Both the position numbers and the translations under genes were made by a program. 64,000 bases of DNA, taken from the NCBI GenBank assembly GCA_002286715.1, contig NSJX01000030.1, positions 123,034 through 187,033 on the forward strand, read 5' to 3'. Source of the stretch: Dentipellis sp. KUC8613. Lineage: Eukaryota > Basidiomycota > Agaricomycetes > Russulales > Hericiaceae. Numbering within the stretch: position 1 is the first letter of the stretch; every line of letters begins with the position of its first letter. Positions 1 through 11,562 of the stretch are shown piece by piece. A model generated the notes under the pieces. It made no database searches and was not told the origin of the DNA. It saw only the letters and a program-made list of their open reading frames with translations.

Positions 1-1567
1 GACACCCTGGTGGAGATCAAGGGACGCAGGCCGTTCAAGCTGCCCGAGGTCTTCGTGCGTCCAGCGCTTGATGGCAAGCGACTGCCTGGAGAAGTCGAAA
101 TCCATCAAAATGGTCTCAGATACCACTCGCCGATGGGCACCTCGAAGATTGGTGAGCCTTGTTGAACCTCTCTGCTTGGTACCTATTGAATTACTCGACC
201 AGATATCTTGTTCAGCAATGTCAAGCATCTGTTCTTCCAGCCCTGTGATCATGAGCTGCTGGTCATTATTCATGTTCACCTCAAGTCTCCCATTATGATT
301 GGAAAGAAAAAGGCGCATGTACGTTGTATTTTGACAGTCCCGTACGCTGAGAAGGCTGACACTTCTTTAGGATGTGCAATTCTTCCGTGAAGCATCGGAC
401 GTCCAATTCGATGAGACAGGAAACCGCAAGAGGAAGTACCGGTATGGCGACGAGGATGAGATTGAGATGGAACAGCAGGAGCGCAAGCGGCGGCAAATGC
501 TCAACAAGGAGTTCAAAGCGTTCTCAGAGAAGATTGCAGAAGCGGCTACGAATGCTGTAAGTCTTCGGGGGACCTCATTTTCGTTTTACGACTACTCACT
601 TCCGTCCTCAGACGGGCGACACATTGGAGCCTGACATTCCATTCAGGGAGTTGTCATTCGAAGGTGTTCCTTTCCGCACCAATGTGCGCCTGCAGCCGAC
701 GACCGAATGCCTTGTTCACCTATCGGACCCGCCATTCCTTGTTGTCACGCTTGCAGACATCGAGATTGCGTCCCTGGAGCGTGTGCGATTCGGATTGAAG
801 CAATTTGACTTGATTCTCGTCTTCAAAGACTTCACCAAGGCACCATTGCACATCAATTCCATACCCAGTGCTCAACTGGATGATGTCAAGAATTGGCTGG
901 AGTAAGTCTCAAGCCAATTAGTATATGCTTCTCAACTAATTTATTTCGATCCCTAGTTCTGTCGACATTCCTCTTGCTGAAGGCCCTGTCAACTTGAATT
1001 GGGGACAAATCATGAAGACAATCAACGACAGCCCATATGACTTCTTCCAGACCGGTGGCTGGCACTTCCTTGGCGGTGTCGGTGGAGACGAGGTACGAAT
1101 TCATAACTTCTTGTGGCGTGGTGACTGATATTGACCATATAATTAGAGTGATCAAGACGAAGAATCCGATACTGAATCTGAGTTCGAGGTCGAATCAGTG
1201 GACTCAGAAAGCGATGCCAGCTCGGACGACGGAAGTGACTTTGATGGTGCCGACGCAAGTGACGATGAGGGTAGTGGCTCTGACTTCGATGATGAAAGTG
1301 AAGGTATGCAATTAATATCCCTCGTTCGCGACGTCTGCTGACAGTGAACTTCGCAGGCGAGGACTGGGATGAGCTGGAGAAGAAGGCTGCGAAATGTGAG
1401 CTCCAATTTTCCATCTGTGATAAACTGGAGACCCAATCATGAATTTAGCCGACAAGAAACGTGTCGAAGCCAGTCGCCAGGCCGGCGACGACTCCGACGA
1501 CTCCGACAGACCCAAGAAGAAGGCAGCGAAGCCGAAAGCCAAGATGAACGGCAAGAGCAAGCGGTAA
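1..1567 (+). CDS. SPT16: FACT complex histone chaperone subunit Spt16 (C-terminal part)
   Basis: This is the 3' part of the gene for the large subunit of FACT, which reorganises nucleosomes during transcription and replication in the nucleus. The window opens in frame inside the middle region ([17 protein letters not shown]). Next come the PH-like segments typical of Spt16, containing [40 protein letters not shown] and [20 protein letters not shown]. The signature [19 protein letters not shown] precedes a long Asp/Glu/Ser-rich tail and a lysine-rich end ([17 protein letters not shown]) before the TAA at 1565-1567. Six or so short introns interrupt it, for example about 152-205 and 321-371. 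The acidic tail is the part of Spt16 known to bind H2A-H2B. About 370 residues are visible, roughly the last third of the usual ~1,040. Identification is firm; the 5' part lies outside the window. Confidence 0.96.
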
Positions 1568-2165
1568 GGGTGTGGATCCTACCTTGCCATGCTGTCTTCG
1601 ACAGTCTTGCGCCGTGGTCTGCTTTCATCCAGCTGTAAATTAATTCGTCTTGATCTCTGCTTGTCGATGTTCTATTCCACTCGCGCACTTGCTTTGTTTC
1701 ACTCTAAATCTTGAATTGAGCTGCCTGCTATCTACTTTTTAGTGCATCAGGGTCGTCACTCTTGTTGACCGTTCTTAGTTGCCGTAGCGATTGAGGCTGA
1801 TACGAATAACGAGAACGAAACGACGCTGTGTCTGACAATTATGAGAAGATCATCTCATAGCAAAGCATCACGTTTGATGCATCCTGACGTCGCGCATGCG
1901 CTGTTGGGTCGAATCCACAGCAGCATGAATGCAGCTTTTGGAGAGCTAAGCATTACGTATTCGCAGACGCCATATTGAAGGAATCCAGAGAGTAGAGACC
2001 TTCCAAAATGCTGAATTATATATGATAGTTAAGAGTCCTGGAACCGGCGTTCAAGTTAGCTACTGGTACCAAGCATGATGATAGTACAACTCACATACGA
2101 GTATTCCCACATTCTCCGCACGCAGATGCAACATCCAGAAGCCCTCGCCGCCGTCATCTGCAGTA
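1568..2165. other. Intergenic region between two convergent genes
   Basis: This AT-richer stretch holds the 3' flanks of SPT16 (plus strand) and of the small minus-strand gene. I see no RNA gene. One open minus-strand stretch at about 2050-2200 is discussed as a possible alternative end for the neighbouring small gene. Confidence 0.6.
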
Positions 2166-2435
2166 TCACCGCTCTCTGAGAACGTTTCGCAGAGGCTCTC
2201 GGGCATCTGGCTTGACACCGCTGAACGTCTGCTTGGACACCATGGGCTCTATGCGGATATTAGGAGGATAATCAGCGCCTGCATCGTCCCGTCGCTTCTG
2301 CAACACTTCGAGGAGTGTTGACCGGACCCTAAGCTCCTTAGGAATTTCCTCGTAGATCTTGACCCTGCGAACTGTCTGCGAAGTGACTGCACTACGCGAC
2401 ACGATTCGGAGGAGGCGAGGGAACGAAGGACGCAT
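2166..2435 (-). CDS. Small basic protein of unknown function, possibly mitochondrial
   Basis: This is an 89-residue open frame starting at CAT 2433-2435 and ending at TCA 2166-2168. The N terminus (MRPSFPRLLRIVSRSAVTSQ) is rich in Arg, Ser and hydrophobic residues and lacks acidic ones, as in a mitochondrial presequence. The rest is charged (YEEIPKELRVRSTLLEVLQK, then PPNIRIEPMVSKQTFSGVKP). A plausible intron with GTGAGT and a terminal CAAG lies just upstream (about 2436-2493), so an upstream 5' exon or a 5'UTR intron is likely. The gene is divergent from HRQ1 with about 320 bp between start codons. I do not recognise the family. A different reading frame near the 3' end is also open, so the C terminus is uncertain. 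Confidence 0.45.
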   Translation of the reverse strand: MRPSFPRLLRIVSRSAVTSQTVRRVKIYEEIPKELRVRSTLLEVLQKRRDDAGADYPPNIRIEPMVSKQTFSGVKPDAREPLRNVLRER

Positions 2436-2652
2436 TCTTGCAAAGGTGCAATTATAGCGCTATTCAGCACGGGAAGAAAATGTATCACTCACCTTACGCG
2501 CGACCAAAGACAAGATAATGGAATGAGGTGTTGCGAGTGGTACCGCCGACAACACGCACGGTAAATTCCACGAAATCATTTCCGAAATGTGACCAACCGA
2601 ACCGCTGGTCACGTCCTGTCACGATTAGGCGCCAACTTCACGGTATCACGGC

Positions 2653-2695
2653 ACGCGTCTTAGGGACCGCACTGCGGCTAAGGCTACAGACGCGT
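2653..2695. promoter_or_regulatory. Two MCB-like ACGCGT boxes upstream of HRQ1
   Basis: ACGCGT occurs at 2653-2658 and again at 2690-2695, about 64-106 bp before the HRQ1 start codon. ACGCGT is the MluI cell-cycle box bound by MBF (Mbp1/Res-type) factors at G1/S genes in yeasts. Function here is inferred from motif and position only. Confidence 0.4.
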
Positions 2696-2758
2696 CTCAG
2701 GCTTTGTCTCTGGTACATATCGGAACGGCTCAAACTACTATCGCTCTATTCGCCTGAG

Positions 2759-5700
2759 ATGGCTCGTTCAACATCTCCAGATGGCCCCGGACCATCTAGT
2801 GCTCGCAAAAAGAGGAAATTGAACTCGATCTCCGGGACAGGGGACTCGGCAGGGTCGGGTTCAAGTCGGCAGCCCGCTGCGAAAAAACGCCGCTCACAGG
2901 CAAAGGGGAAAGAAAAGGAGAAAACTGAAGCAGATTGGCCGGAATACTTCCAGAAGGTATCTTATAGAGCACTCGTTGTCGTAACACTTAGTTAGAAGCC
3001 ATATTTCTTATAGCTATTCAAGGTACGTCGGAAATGACTGCGCTGACTATCCGATTCATGAACTAATCTTATATCTTCCAGATCTTTAAGGTATTGTACC
3101 CCATATCCATCTGTGATGCTGATTCTAACCTTGGAACAGGCATTGAATACTGTGCTCGCATTCTGTTCGTCTCGAAAGCACATTGCTGCCACGTTTCCAG
3201 TGGTTCGGAAGTCTGTGGAAGGCTTGCTCAAAGAGTATACAAACATTTTCATCCCATATTCGTTCGATCCTTAATACCGACATTATCCATGCCAGGCCTT
3301 TGGACCTGGCAAAAGTCGCCGAATTGACGTAAGTATAGTCTGTGGATGTATGGACTTCGAACTTGACCTCGACCCGTCGCATTTGATAGGGCGCTTCTCC
3401 CGGACATGATTAAATTCGCGTATGAGGCGAAGAACAATATACGTATCAATGCTACACAAACGCAGCATCGTGAGCCCTCCCCCGACTTTGGGAAGTTTCA
3501 GCAAGAAGGAATGTATGGGACCCAAGTTCACGAAGAAGAACATGTACTTATTCTCGAGTTCGCCGAGAACTCCAAAGGGAAGAAAACTCCGGTCAACCAG
3601 TGTGTGATAGCCCATGGCCTCATAAAAGCTTGGTGAAATATAACGCAATCCATAGAACGTTCACCTTGCCGCCTGCACTAACCCCAGCGGCCGTGAAGAA
3701 GCTGGTAGAGAAAAGGAATGAACGCTTCATAGAAGCCGTCAATAAGCAAGTCACGCCCTCTGTGCCATTGAGATAAAGCTTACAGCGCCGTCTCAGTCTC
3801 ATACAGTCAACCTCCGATGATGAGGATCCCGCTGTCCTCCTCCAAGAAGCCGCAAGGGATTGTATACCAATAAATCCCTCATCGCAGCCCCTAGTAGCCT
3901 TCAGCAATACCACAGGAAAGGAGCTAGATATGATCCCTGACTCTACTCACCGACCGTCCATCAGTGAAACCATCGAGAATATCAAGGAAGAGGAGTGGTA
4001 CAAGGATCAAATAACATGGACACGCACTTTTCCTTCTAGAGAAGGACAACTAGGTGAGCATCATCTCAAACAGTTAAAAAGTGCGGCTGTCTTATGCATG
4101 TTAGCCCTCCTTGAGCACCCCTTACCTAGAGCTATCCGACAAGCTTTCAAAGAGTCAAGGAATATTACGTCTCTGTATACCCACCAAGTTGCTGCCATCG
4201 ATGCATTAGCTCGAAACTCCGATGTCATTGTGTCCACAAGCACTGCATCTGGGAAGTCTGTTATCTACCAGGTAAATTGTCTCTCGCTTCGCTCATGCTC
4301 CTTCGCTGACTTTATGATAGGCCCCTGTATTGCGGTTTTTGCGGGACGATAAAGCAGCTACCGCGATCTTCATCTACCCCACTAAAGTTTGCGGTGCTTT
4401 CATTCGTATCGACGACAGAACTCACTCAGTCTGCTAGGCGTTAGCACAAGATCAAAAAGCTGCCCTCAAGCAGTTACTCGGCGTCTGTCCGGGGCTAGAA
4501 GGTATTCAAGTAAGTGGCGGTACTATGTTAGTGACACTGCACACGCTCATAAGATTTAGGTCGCGACATATGACGGCGATACTTCTCAGGAAGACCGGCC
4601 TAGTGAGTCATCATGCCCTTTATCACCAGGGCTAGAATCTAAGACGTTGCCCAGCAATACGCGAGAATGCCTCGATTATCTTCACCAATCCTGTACGTCA
4701 CTATTGAGCTCATGCAATGATACATGACCGACAAGCGCTTCACAAAGGACACAATTCATGCATCTATTTTACCGCACGAAGACTTGTGGCGCAGGTCAAA
4801 ATGCTCTTCCGCGTAAATTACGACTACGTATTTACGACCTGCTTGCAAGTAGATTTCTCAAGAACCTGAAGCTCGTGGCTGTGGACGAACTGCATTATTA
4901 CCACGATCTATTTGGAAGGTGGATCTCTTCTGTATTTCTCGTTGAGAATGTTACTGACGTGTCCCAGCCACGTAGCCATGGTCATGAGACGGCTACGTCG
5001 AATATGCGCGGCAGTTGGAAGTGAGCCGCACATCAGTATAACTTACTCGCCACCCGTTTATAACTTGCCTCGACGCAGATCGCCATGTACGATCTATATC
5101 ATGTAGTGCAACAATCGGGAATCCCATAGTTCATATGAAGAAGATATTCGGCCTCGATGTACGTCACTACTCCCCTCATCATGCAGCCTGTCAATAACCA
5201 CTGTCTAGGACGTGGAAGCTGTTACTGAGGATGGGGCACCTTCTGGGAGGAAAGACTTTCTCATATGGAACCCTCCTTGGATCGACCCTTCAGATCCTAA
5301 GTTCGGGAAGCATAGTCCTATAACCGAGGCAACGGGGTTGATGAGATATCTCATGAAGCGAGGTATTCGTGTAATATTGTTCTGCAAGGTACGGTCCTGA
5401 CATTTCATTGTTCCTACGCTGCCTCACATCTATCTATGGCAGATCCGCAAGGTGTGCGAACTGGTAAGGGTCATCATAAATCGCTTTGGCGCATGCATTA
5501 ATTTTGTCTTAGGCTATGAAAGCGATACGCACGGACCTTAGTGCTGAGGGAAGGCACGACGTGTTGGATAGAGTGATGGCCTATCGAGGAGGTTCGTCGA
5601 GCGGTCATCTTGTGCACCAGCGCCTGAACGGCTTTCTCCCACAGGTTACTCGCAGGAGGATCGGCGCAAGATAGAGCACGAAGCTTTCTCCGGAAACCTG

Positions 5701-7706
5701 CTAGGCATCGTTGCCACCAACGCCCTCGAGCTTGGTGTGGATATCGGGGTCCTGGATGCTGTCATCATGCTGGGTTTTCCGTTTGGACTTGCTAGTCTGG
5801 TAAGTCATTGCTCTTTCACTGTCTCAGGAGTAATCTGCATCTTCTACTCAGCGACAACAAATCGGCCGAGCAGGGCGGAGAGCCCGCGATGCACTGGCGG
5901 TCCTTGTGCTGGACGATACCCCCATTGACCAACACTATCTGCATAATCCAAACGAGCTATTCGACAGACCAATGGATGATCTCGTGGTTGACCTCGACAA
6001 TAAGTTCATCGTAGAGTCTCACCTACAGTGCGCGGCGCATGAAATGCCGATGACTTTAGAAGACGAGAAATGGTTCGGACCACTGACAAAAGAGATCTGC
6101 GAGACAAAACTTGTAAAAGATCGCGACGGATGGTCTGTATTTGTCTGCACTATGATTTCATTCGGCTGACGTCTGTTCAGGTATCATACAAATTCAAAAT
6201 TCCTTCCATACCCAGCGAAACACGTCTCCCTGAGAGGTGCAGAAGAAGAGGCATACAGTGTCATTGATGTGAGCAATCTGAAGAAGGGCGGCAGTGCACA
6301 AATTCTCGAGGAGATAGAGGTTTCGCGTGCCCTATTCGAGCTGTATGAAGGAGCGATAGTCAGTGCCATCTAGCAGCTCGATACCACCTCTTTCTAACCC
6401 TCAGTAGTTCATTCATCAAGGCGTACCGTTCCTAGTAATGAAATCCAACTGTATTTTTCCTCTATACCGCTCACATAGCCTTCACTAGGTCAAGGAGATC
6501 AGCCATGACAACATGACAGCTAAGGTCATTCGGACGGATGCAAACTGGATAACTTCGCCAAGGTAAGCGAATATTTTCTCCGGACTGTAGCAAGTAAGTA
6601 CTGAATGCATCAACACAGAGACTTCACGTGAGTTGTTCACATACTTCGAATTTCGCCTGCTGTTACCTAACTCGTCGGCCAGCGATGTTGACGCTGTCGA
6701 AACGCATCGAATCAAAGAGATCAAGAATTCACCTTATCGTGCTTTCTATGGCCGTACGCAGCTTTCTGTTCTATCCTGTACATCTGTTCACTATGCGTAT
6801 TTCGCCAGGAGTCGATGTGAAAACTGTGGTCTTCGGTTCGTGACATCGAGGTCCGTTAATCCATGAGTCTTGCTGACAATCACTGCTCTGCAGGATTTTT
6901 CAAGACGCGGTAGGACACATTTTTTCAATCGACGCGTTACGTCTCTCACCATCCCTTCCAGGAACAAAGTCATCCTTGATGTTGTCGACGTCGACATGCC
7001 CCCATACGAGCGTACCACGATGGGGATGTGGATCGATATACCCCTTCCTACGCTGGCCTTCATGAAGGAGCGGGGCATCAATCCCGCCGAGGCGATCCAT
7101 TCCGCCGAGCATGCATTCCTCAACCGTTTCTCGCTGGCCGCGGAATTGCGGACTGAGTGCAAAGCTGCAGAGAAGGAGTACAAAGCCGCAACCTCACAAC
7201 GAAAGCGCCCCGCACGGTCAGTATCTAGTGGGGACATGCTGTTGATGTTAGAGGCTCATGGAGTCCCTCTGCAGCCTTATATTCTACGATATTTTTGGAA
7301 ACACAGGAATTGCAGCGAAGGCTTTTGACCATAGTAAGTGTCATTCTGCTTTACTCTTGAAGTCACGGCGGACGGAAATGCACTTTAGCTTCTGAGATTC
7401 TCAACGATGCATCAGTCGCTGTTTCCACCTGCCCATGCGAAGACGGGTGCGGCAACTGTAAGGTCCCCGGGCTCTACCTAGCCACGAGTTTGACAGCGTA
7501 TACCAGGCATCTCCAGCCCATCCTGTTCGGAAAACAACACGGTAGCGTCCAAATTGGGAGCTCTGGTAGTCCTCCAAGCCTTACTCAACGTCCAAGTCAA
7601 CTCCAACTCCGTACCATACCTGATTGACAATGCACACGAAACCATCATCGCCGCAGACACCGTCAAAGCCGTCCAAGGTGTTGTCATTGAGAAGGATCCC
7701 ATCTAG
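2759..7706 (+). CDS. HRQ1: RecQ4-like 3'-5' DNA helicase Hrq1
   Basis: Hrq1 is an SF2 helicase acting in the nucleus in crosslink repair and genome stability. The start MARSTSPDGPG is followed by a basic, disordered N terminus. The helicase core shows motif I (TSTASGKSVIYQ, near 4230), DEAH-box-like motif II (VDELHYYHD, near 4880), motif III region SCSATIGNP, motif V (ATNALELGVDIG, near 5720) and motif VI (RQQIGRAGRRARD, after the intron at about 5800-5850). The C-terminal DUF1998-like end has the Hrq1 cysteine cluster: CPCEDGCGNC, then SPSCSEN and SKLGALVVLQALL. The final TAG is 7704-7706. I count about 20 introns. Two successive exons, 3014-3022 and 3082-3090, are only 9 nt each (LFK and IFK). 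The protein is roughly 1,200 residues. It is convergent with the SCYL2 gene, only 94 bp away. Confidence 0.93.
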
Positions 7707-7800
7707 GCCTCTGCTTTACCCAAAACACTATGCTGTATATATATGAATATCAGGGGTAAAATGGTATCTATAATTAGTTTGGTCCTATGAGCTACATAGA

Positions 7801-10800
7801 TCATGACAACGGGTCAAAGTCTCCCCAGTCATCCTTGGACAGTTGCTTGTTCGTACCGCCGCCGCCCCATGACGGCTGCTGCGGTTTTGAGGGTGTCAAT
7901 AAGTCACCCATCCCAGAGAACCCAGCAGGTGGTGGAGCGGCAGGCTGCGAAGGCGCCATAGTTGCGAAGGAGAGGTTGTAGTTTGGTGCTTGAGGCTGTT
8001 GGACGGGCTGTGTCTGTTGGAAAGCGGGTCTCTGTGGTGCCGAGCTTGCCAAATCAGATAGAGAGATATTGTAATTGGGCTTTGGTGCTGTCTGTGGCTG
8101 CGAAAACGATGAACTTGAGACACCATAAGAGCCGCCCGTGTTGCTGGGCTGCAGTGGCTGCATGAACGAGTTGGTCGTGCCGAGCGAAGATCGTGGTGAG
8201 TGTGGTGCCGAGGAAACCGAGGAAAATGCTGATACATTAAAGGAAGTAGAAGGCACAGGCTTGGCCCCCAATGCCCGACCGGGTCGAACGGCTGGCGGTC
8301 TTGAAGCCGTGGCAGACAGAGAGCCGCCCAGCTGCGGGGATGGAAGAGGCGACGTCGTCGATTTGTGTACGTATGATGGAGACGACACAGGGGCAGGCAG
8401 TGGCGTAGTTGTTCGAGGTGTCTGTCGAATACACGTAAAACGAACCATCAGCATAAAAACGCCATTTATGGCGCAAAATAACACACGCACATCAGGACCA
8501 GATGCCAATATGCTACCCCAAACGTCGTCATCCCAGCCCCTGTTAGAGGAATCGATCACCGTATCCGCTTTTACCGCAGTGTTGCCGGCGCTGCCGACAA
8601 GGCTTGCAAAATCAACGTTGTTGCCCATTGTGGACGTAGTAGCGACACCATTTACACCGATGGCCGAACGGTCCTCGATTCGTTGCGAATCACGCAAGAA
8701 CTGATCGTGTTCTTTTTCCACACGGTCACCGAGCTTTTTGATCACCTCCATGAAGCGGTGAAATTGTTGTACATTCAACACTGATATAAGTGTCAGGGCA
8801 TATACGAAGAATAGGCCTAGGGCTAAACATACGAGGACCGATAGACATAGCCCATAGTTGTGGGAGTACAAGAGTTGCTACAGCTTCGCGGTCGACCTTG
8901 AGACCCATCGCCTCCTGCACAGCCAGCGTCGCTGTCTGAATCGGGGTTAGATATTGCTCAGAGGCCCTCAATCACTACGTACCATAACAGCTGGCTCCTT
9001 TGTTCGAATCTTCGACAGTAATGGAACGAGTTTTTGTGTGAGGCTTGACTGGGATGAACATGTCAGAATTTGGGGGACATCAACAAAGCAAAGACTGACT
9101 TGGTCTAATGTTTTGACCATACTGAGGAAAGTGACCAATGTAGCCACTTTGACAGACAGTATGCGCGTTTTTGTAAAGACAAGCTAGCTCATGATAAGTG
9201 GATGGGGGATAACACAAAAACGTGTAGCTTGTCCTTACAGCAACGCGAGGGAACATGACTCCTTGCACCTCCGCGTAGTCAATGCTCTCGCAAAGATCTG
9301 GTACTTTTGTCAAGGCGCGCTCTTGGACCTGCAGTTTGTGAGGACAAGTGAAACTTTAGTGCAAATTAATACTGACGACGGCGTGTTCGGATTCAAGAGC
9401 ATTATAGACAAGAGGCAAGACATCTGCGCTACATGAGCCTTGTGAACCATCCAAACGAAGAATGTACTCACGTTCTCGGAACACGTTCTTCTCGGTTTTG
9501 CTCTGCAATGTGTCGAGATTATCCAACAGGGTGATCATGTTCTGGGGTGGGTCTTTAATAGCGAAGAGGGGCTTGAGACTGGGCAGAACGAGGGATGCAA
9601 ATTGTGATGGAGACAATATCCGAGCAATCGAGAAGACATTGGGAAGGATATAAGGAAGTAGATGGGTGTCTTTCATCTGTCTTCCCCTGTAAGCTTGGCA
9701 ATATGTGCGGCCGAAGTCTCGTCACCCACCTCTTCCAGCAGTGAAGGGAGGATCTTCCGTATTCGGAGACCTTCCGAGAAGCGATCCAGTACATTTGCCA
9801 ACCCTTTCATGAAGGATATCTTCTCTTCTCTTGACTTGGCGGCAAAGTTGGAGCGGTCAAGGAAGTTGAGAGTGGAGATTGGTAGTGATGAGAAGAAAGC
9901 GTGGGATGGCAGTGCGTTAGGTGTTGGCCTGCCGTTAGCCTTGCGTGTGATGAGGGTACTAAGCATTGCTACGTCCATTCATGAGCATTGGACATTAGCG
10001 TTGGAGTGCCGTACGTACATTGCAGATCCCTGTCAAGACGATCCACCCCGGCGATTGGCTTACCAGCATGCTCACGCAGACTGCCAAGGTTGCCGAAGTT
10101 CTTGAACGGTGGTTCGCCCTTGCTGTGGACGGCAAACACTAAGCAGCCCAGAGAGTACATATCCGACGCTGTATTCAGTACTTCATCAAGAGCATACTCC
10201 GGCGCTACAAAGAGTCAGCACCGATATCACTGGGAATAAGTGATGTTCGCACCTATATAGTCGAAAGAGCGTTGTACATATGGTGACATGCGATTATCGA
10301 AGGTCGGAAATTCCCAGATTGGAGACGAGCCATCCGGCCTAGTCAGAGGGATAGTAAGGCCAAGGCCGCCAATCTTCCAATCTCCCTGAAACAAAGACGT
10401 TCAGCACCATGAACCAACATTCGCACGACCAAATCCACACACAGCACTGTTGATTAGGATGCTCTCTAGATTGATGTTGGAGTGAATGATCCGCGCGGAC
10501 GTGTGTAGAAACTGCAATCCTTTGCAAAGTTGCAGAATACCTTTCTGAATCTAGTTCAAATCGCCGGTCAGTACCAGTTCTCGTGCTCTATTCATAAACA
10601 AATGTACTTCGACCTCATCCAGGTCAACTAGGGACGATGCGTATGGCGAACCCGGAACGGCAAGGTACAAGGATGACAGTAGCGGTTCGGTCGCGAATAT
10701 GAGTTCGCTGCGTGTCTCCTCCAAAGGCTCGACCATTTCTTGATGACATACGGTAATGAGAAACTGGAGGCGCAGCATGGGCTTCATCGGACGCACCTAA

Positions 10801-11194
10801 CACGCACGGGTGACGCAGTCTACTAAGAGATGATGCCTGTAGGACGTACGAACGTCAACTGGACCGGACGGTTATTCGATCAGAGGGGCTCTACCTCCGA
10901 CTTCAGCACCTCCATCGTAGTCTCCCTCGCAGACGCCGTCATTCTATCCATCTCCGCGCTCCTCTTCTCGAACGTCCATACCGACACGCGCTTGCTCGTG
11001 ACCTTGTGTGTTGCAGATTGTACGCGCCATGGGCCGACCTGGAACGCTGGTGTATGCGCGACGGCTGGCAGAGAGCTCGAGGGCGCGCCGGACGGAGACG
11101 GGGTTGGGGTGCGACTGCCGAGCCCTGGGCCGCCGATGTTGTAGTTCTGGGAGATATTAGAACGCGAGAAGAAGGATGTCGCAGCAGCGAACAT
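7801..11194 (-). CDS. Scy1/SCYL2-family pseudokinase with HEAT-like repeats
   Basis: SCYL proteins are kinase-like adaptors in clathrin- and Golgi-related trafficking. The start at CAT 11192-11194 gives MFAAATSFFSRSNISQNYNI, typical of the family. The kinase-like domain is degenerate: the catalytic loop HRDxxxxN reads HSNINLES and the DFG motif reads GLG (GDWKIGGLGLTI), so neither catalytic nor metal-binding Asp is present. The activation-segment equivalent FDYIAPEYALDE is kept. Helical HEAT-like repeats follow (SFMKGLANVLDRFSEGLRIR, LPYILPNVFSIARILSPSQF, VQERALTKVPDLCESIDYAE). The last 250 residues are Ser/Pro/Gln-rich and end in WGDFDPLS, an acidic W/F-type tail that in related proteins contacts the trafficking machinery. 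More than ten introns. Adjacent to and co-oriented with the arrestin gene upstream. Confidence 0.9.
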
Positions 11195-11562
11195 GGCTGC
11201 AGAAGTCAGGAGCGCGAGGCTGTCCCAAGCAACGCGTTGTAGTAATATTGAATTCGACAGGCGGCACACGAATCATTCCAAGCCTATCCCGCTGACAAAT
11301 CATCGTATAACTCTTCAACTTATTATCCCGAACTACTAAGAACGTTTCCGAGCGGGCTCCGAGCATTCACATCGTTGGCAGCATAAGCGTATCAACGCAG
11401 CCGGCAGGCATAATCATTAGTGGGAAATCTATGGGTCATGAGCGTATACAATCATTACAAGAAATATATACGGGTTGTTAACTAGTTGAAGAGTCTGGAG
11501 TGACAATCAATAAAGTATCGCTCCGCATGGGATCGTGAGGCGAAATATATCAGTCTATGAGT
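11195..11562. other. Intergenic region upstream of the SCYL2 gene
   Basis: It separates the arrestin stop codon from the SCYL2 start codon on the minus strand, so it should hold the arrestin 3'UTR and the SCYL2 promoter. No coding or RNA feature is evident. Confidence 0.6.

Noticed and set aside
1900..1920. B-box-like GGGTCGAATCC between SPT16 and the small minus-strand gene
   Set aside because: Flanking sequence does not fold into a tRNA cloverleaf by eye.
8138..8704. 188-codon plus-strand open frame
   Set aside because: It is the complement of the SCYL2 Ser/Pro-rich tail and has no domain signature.
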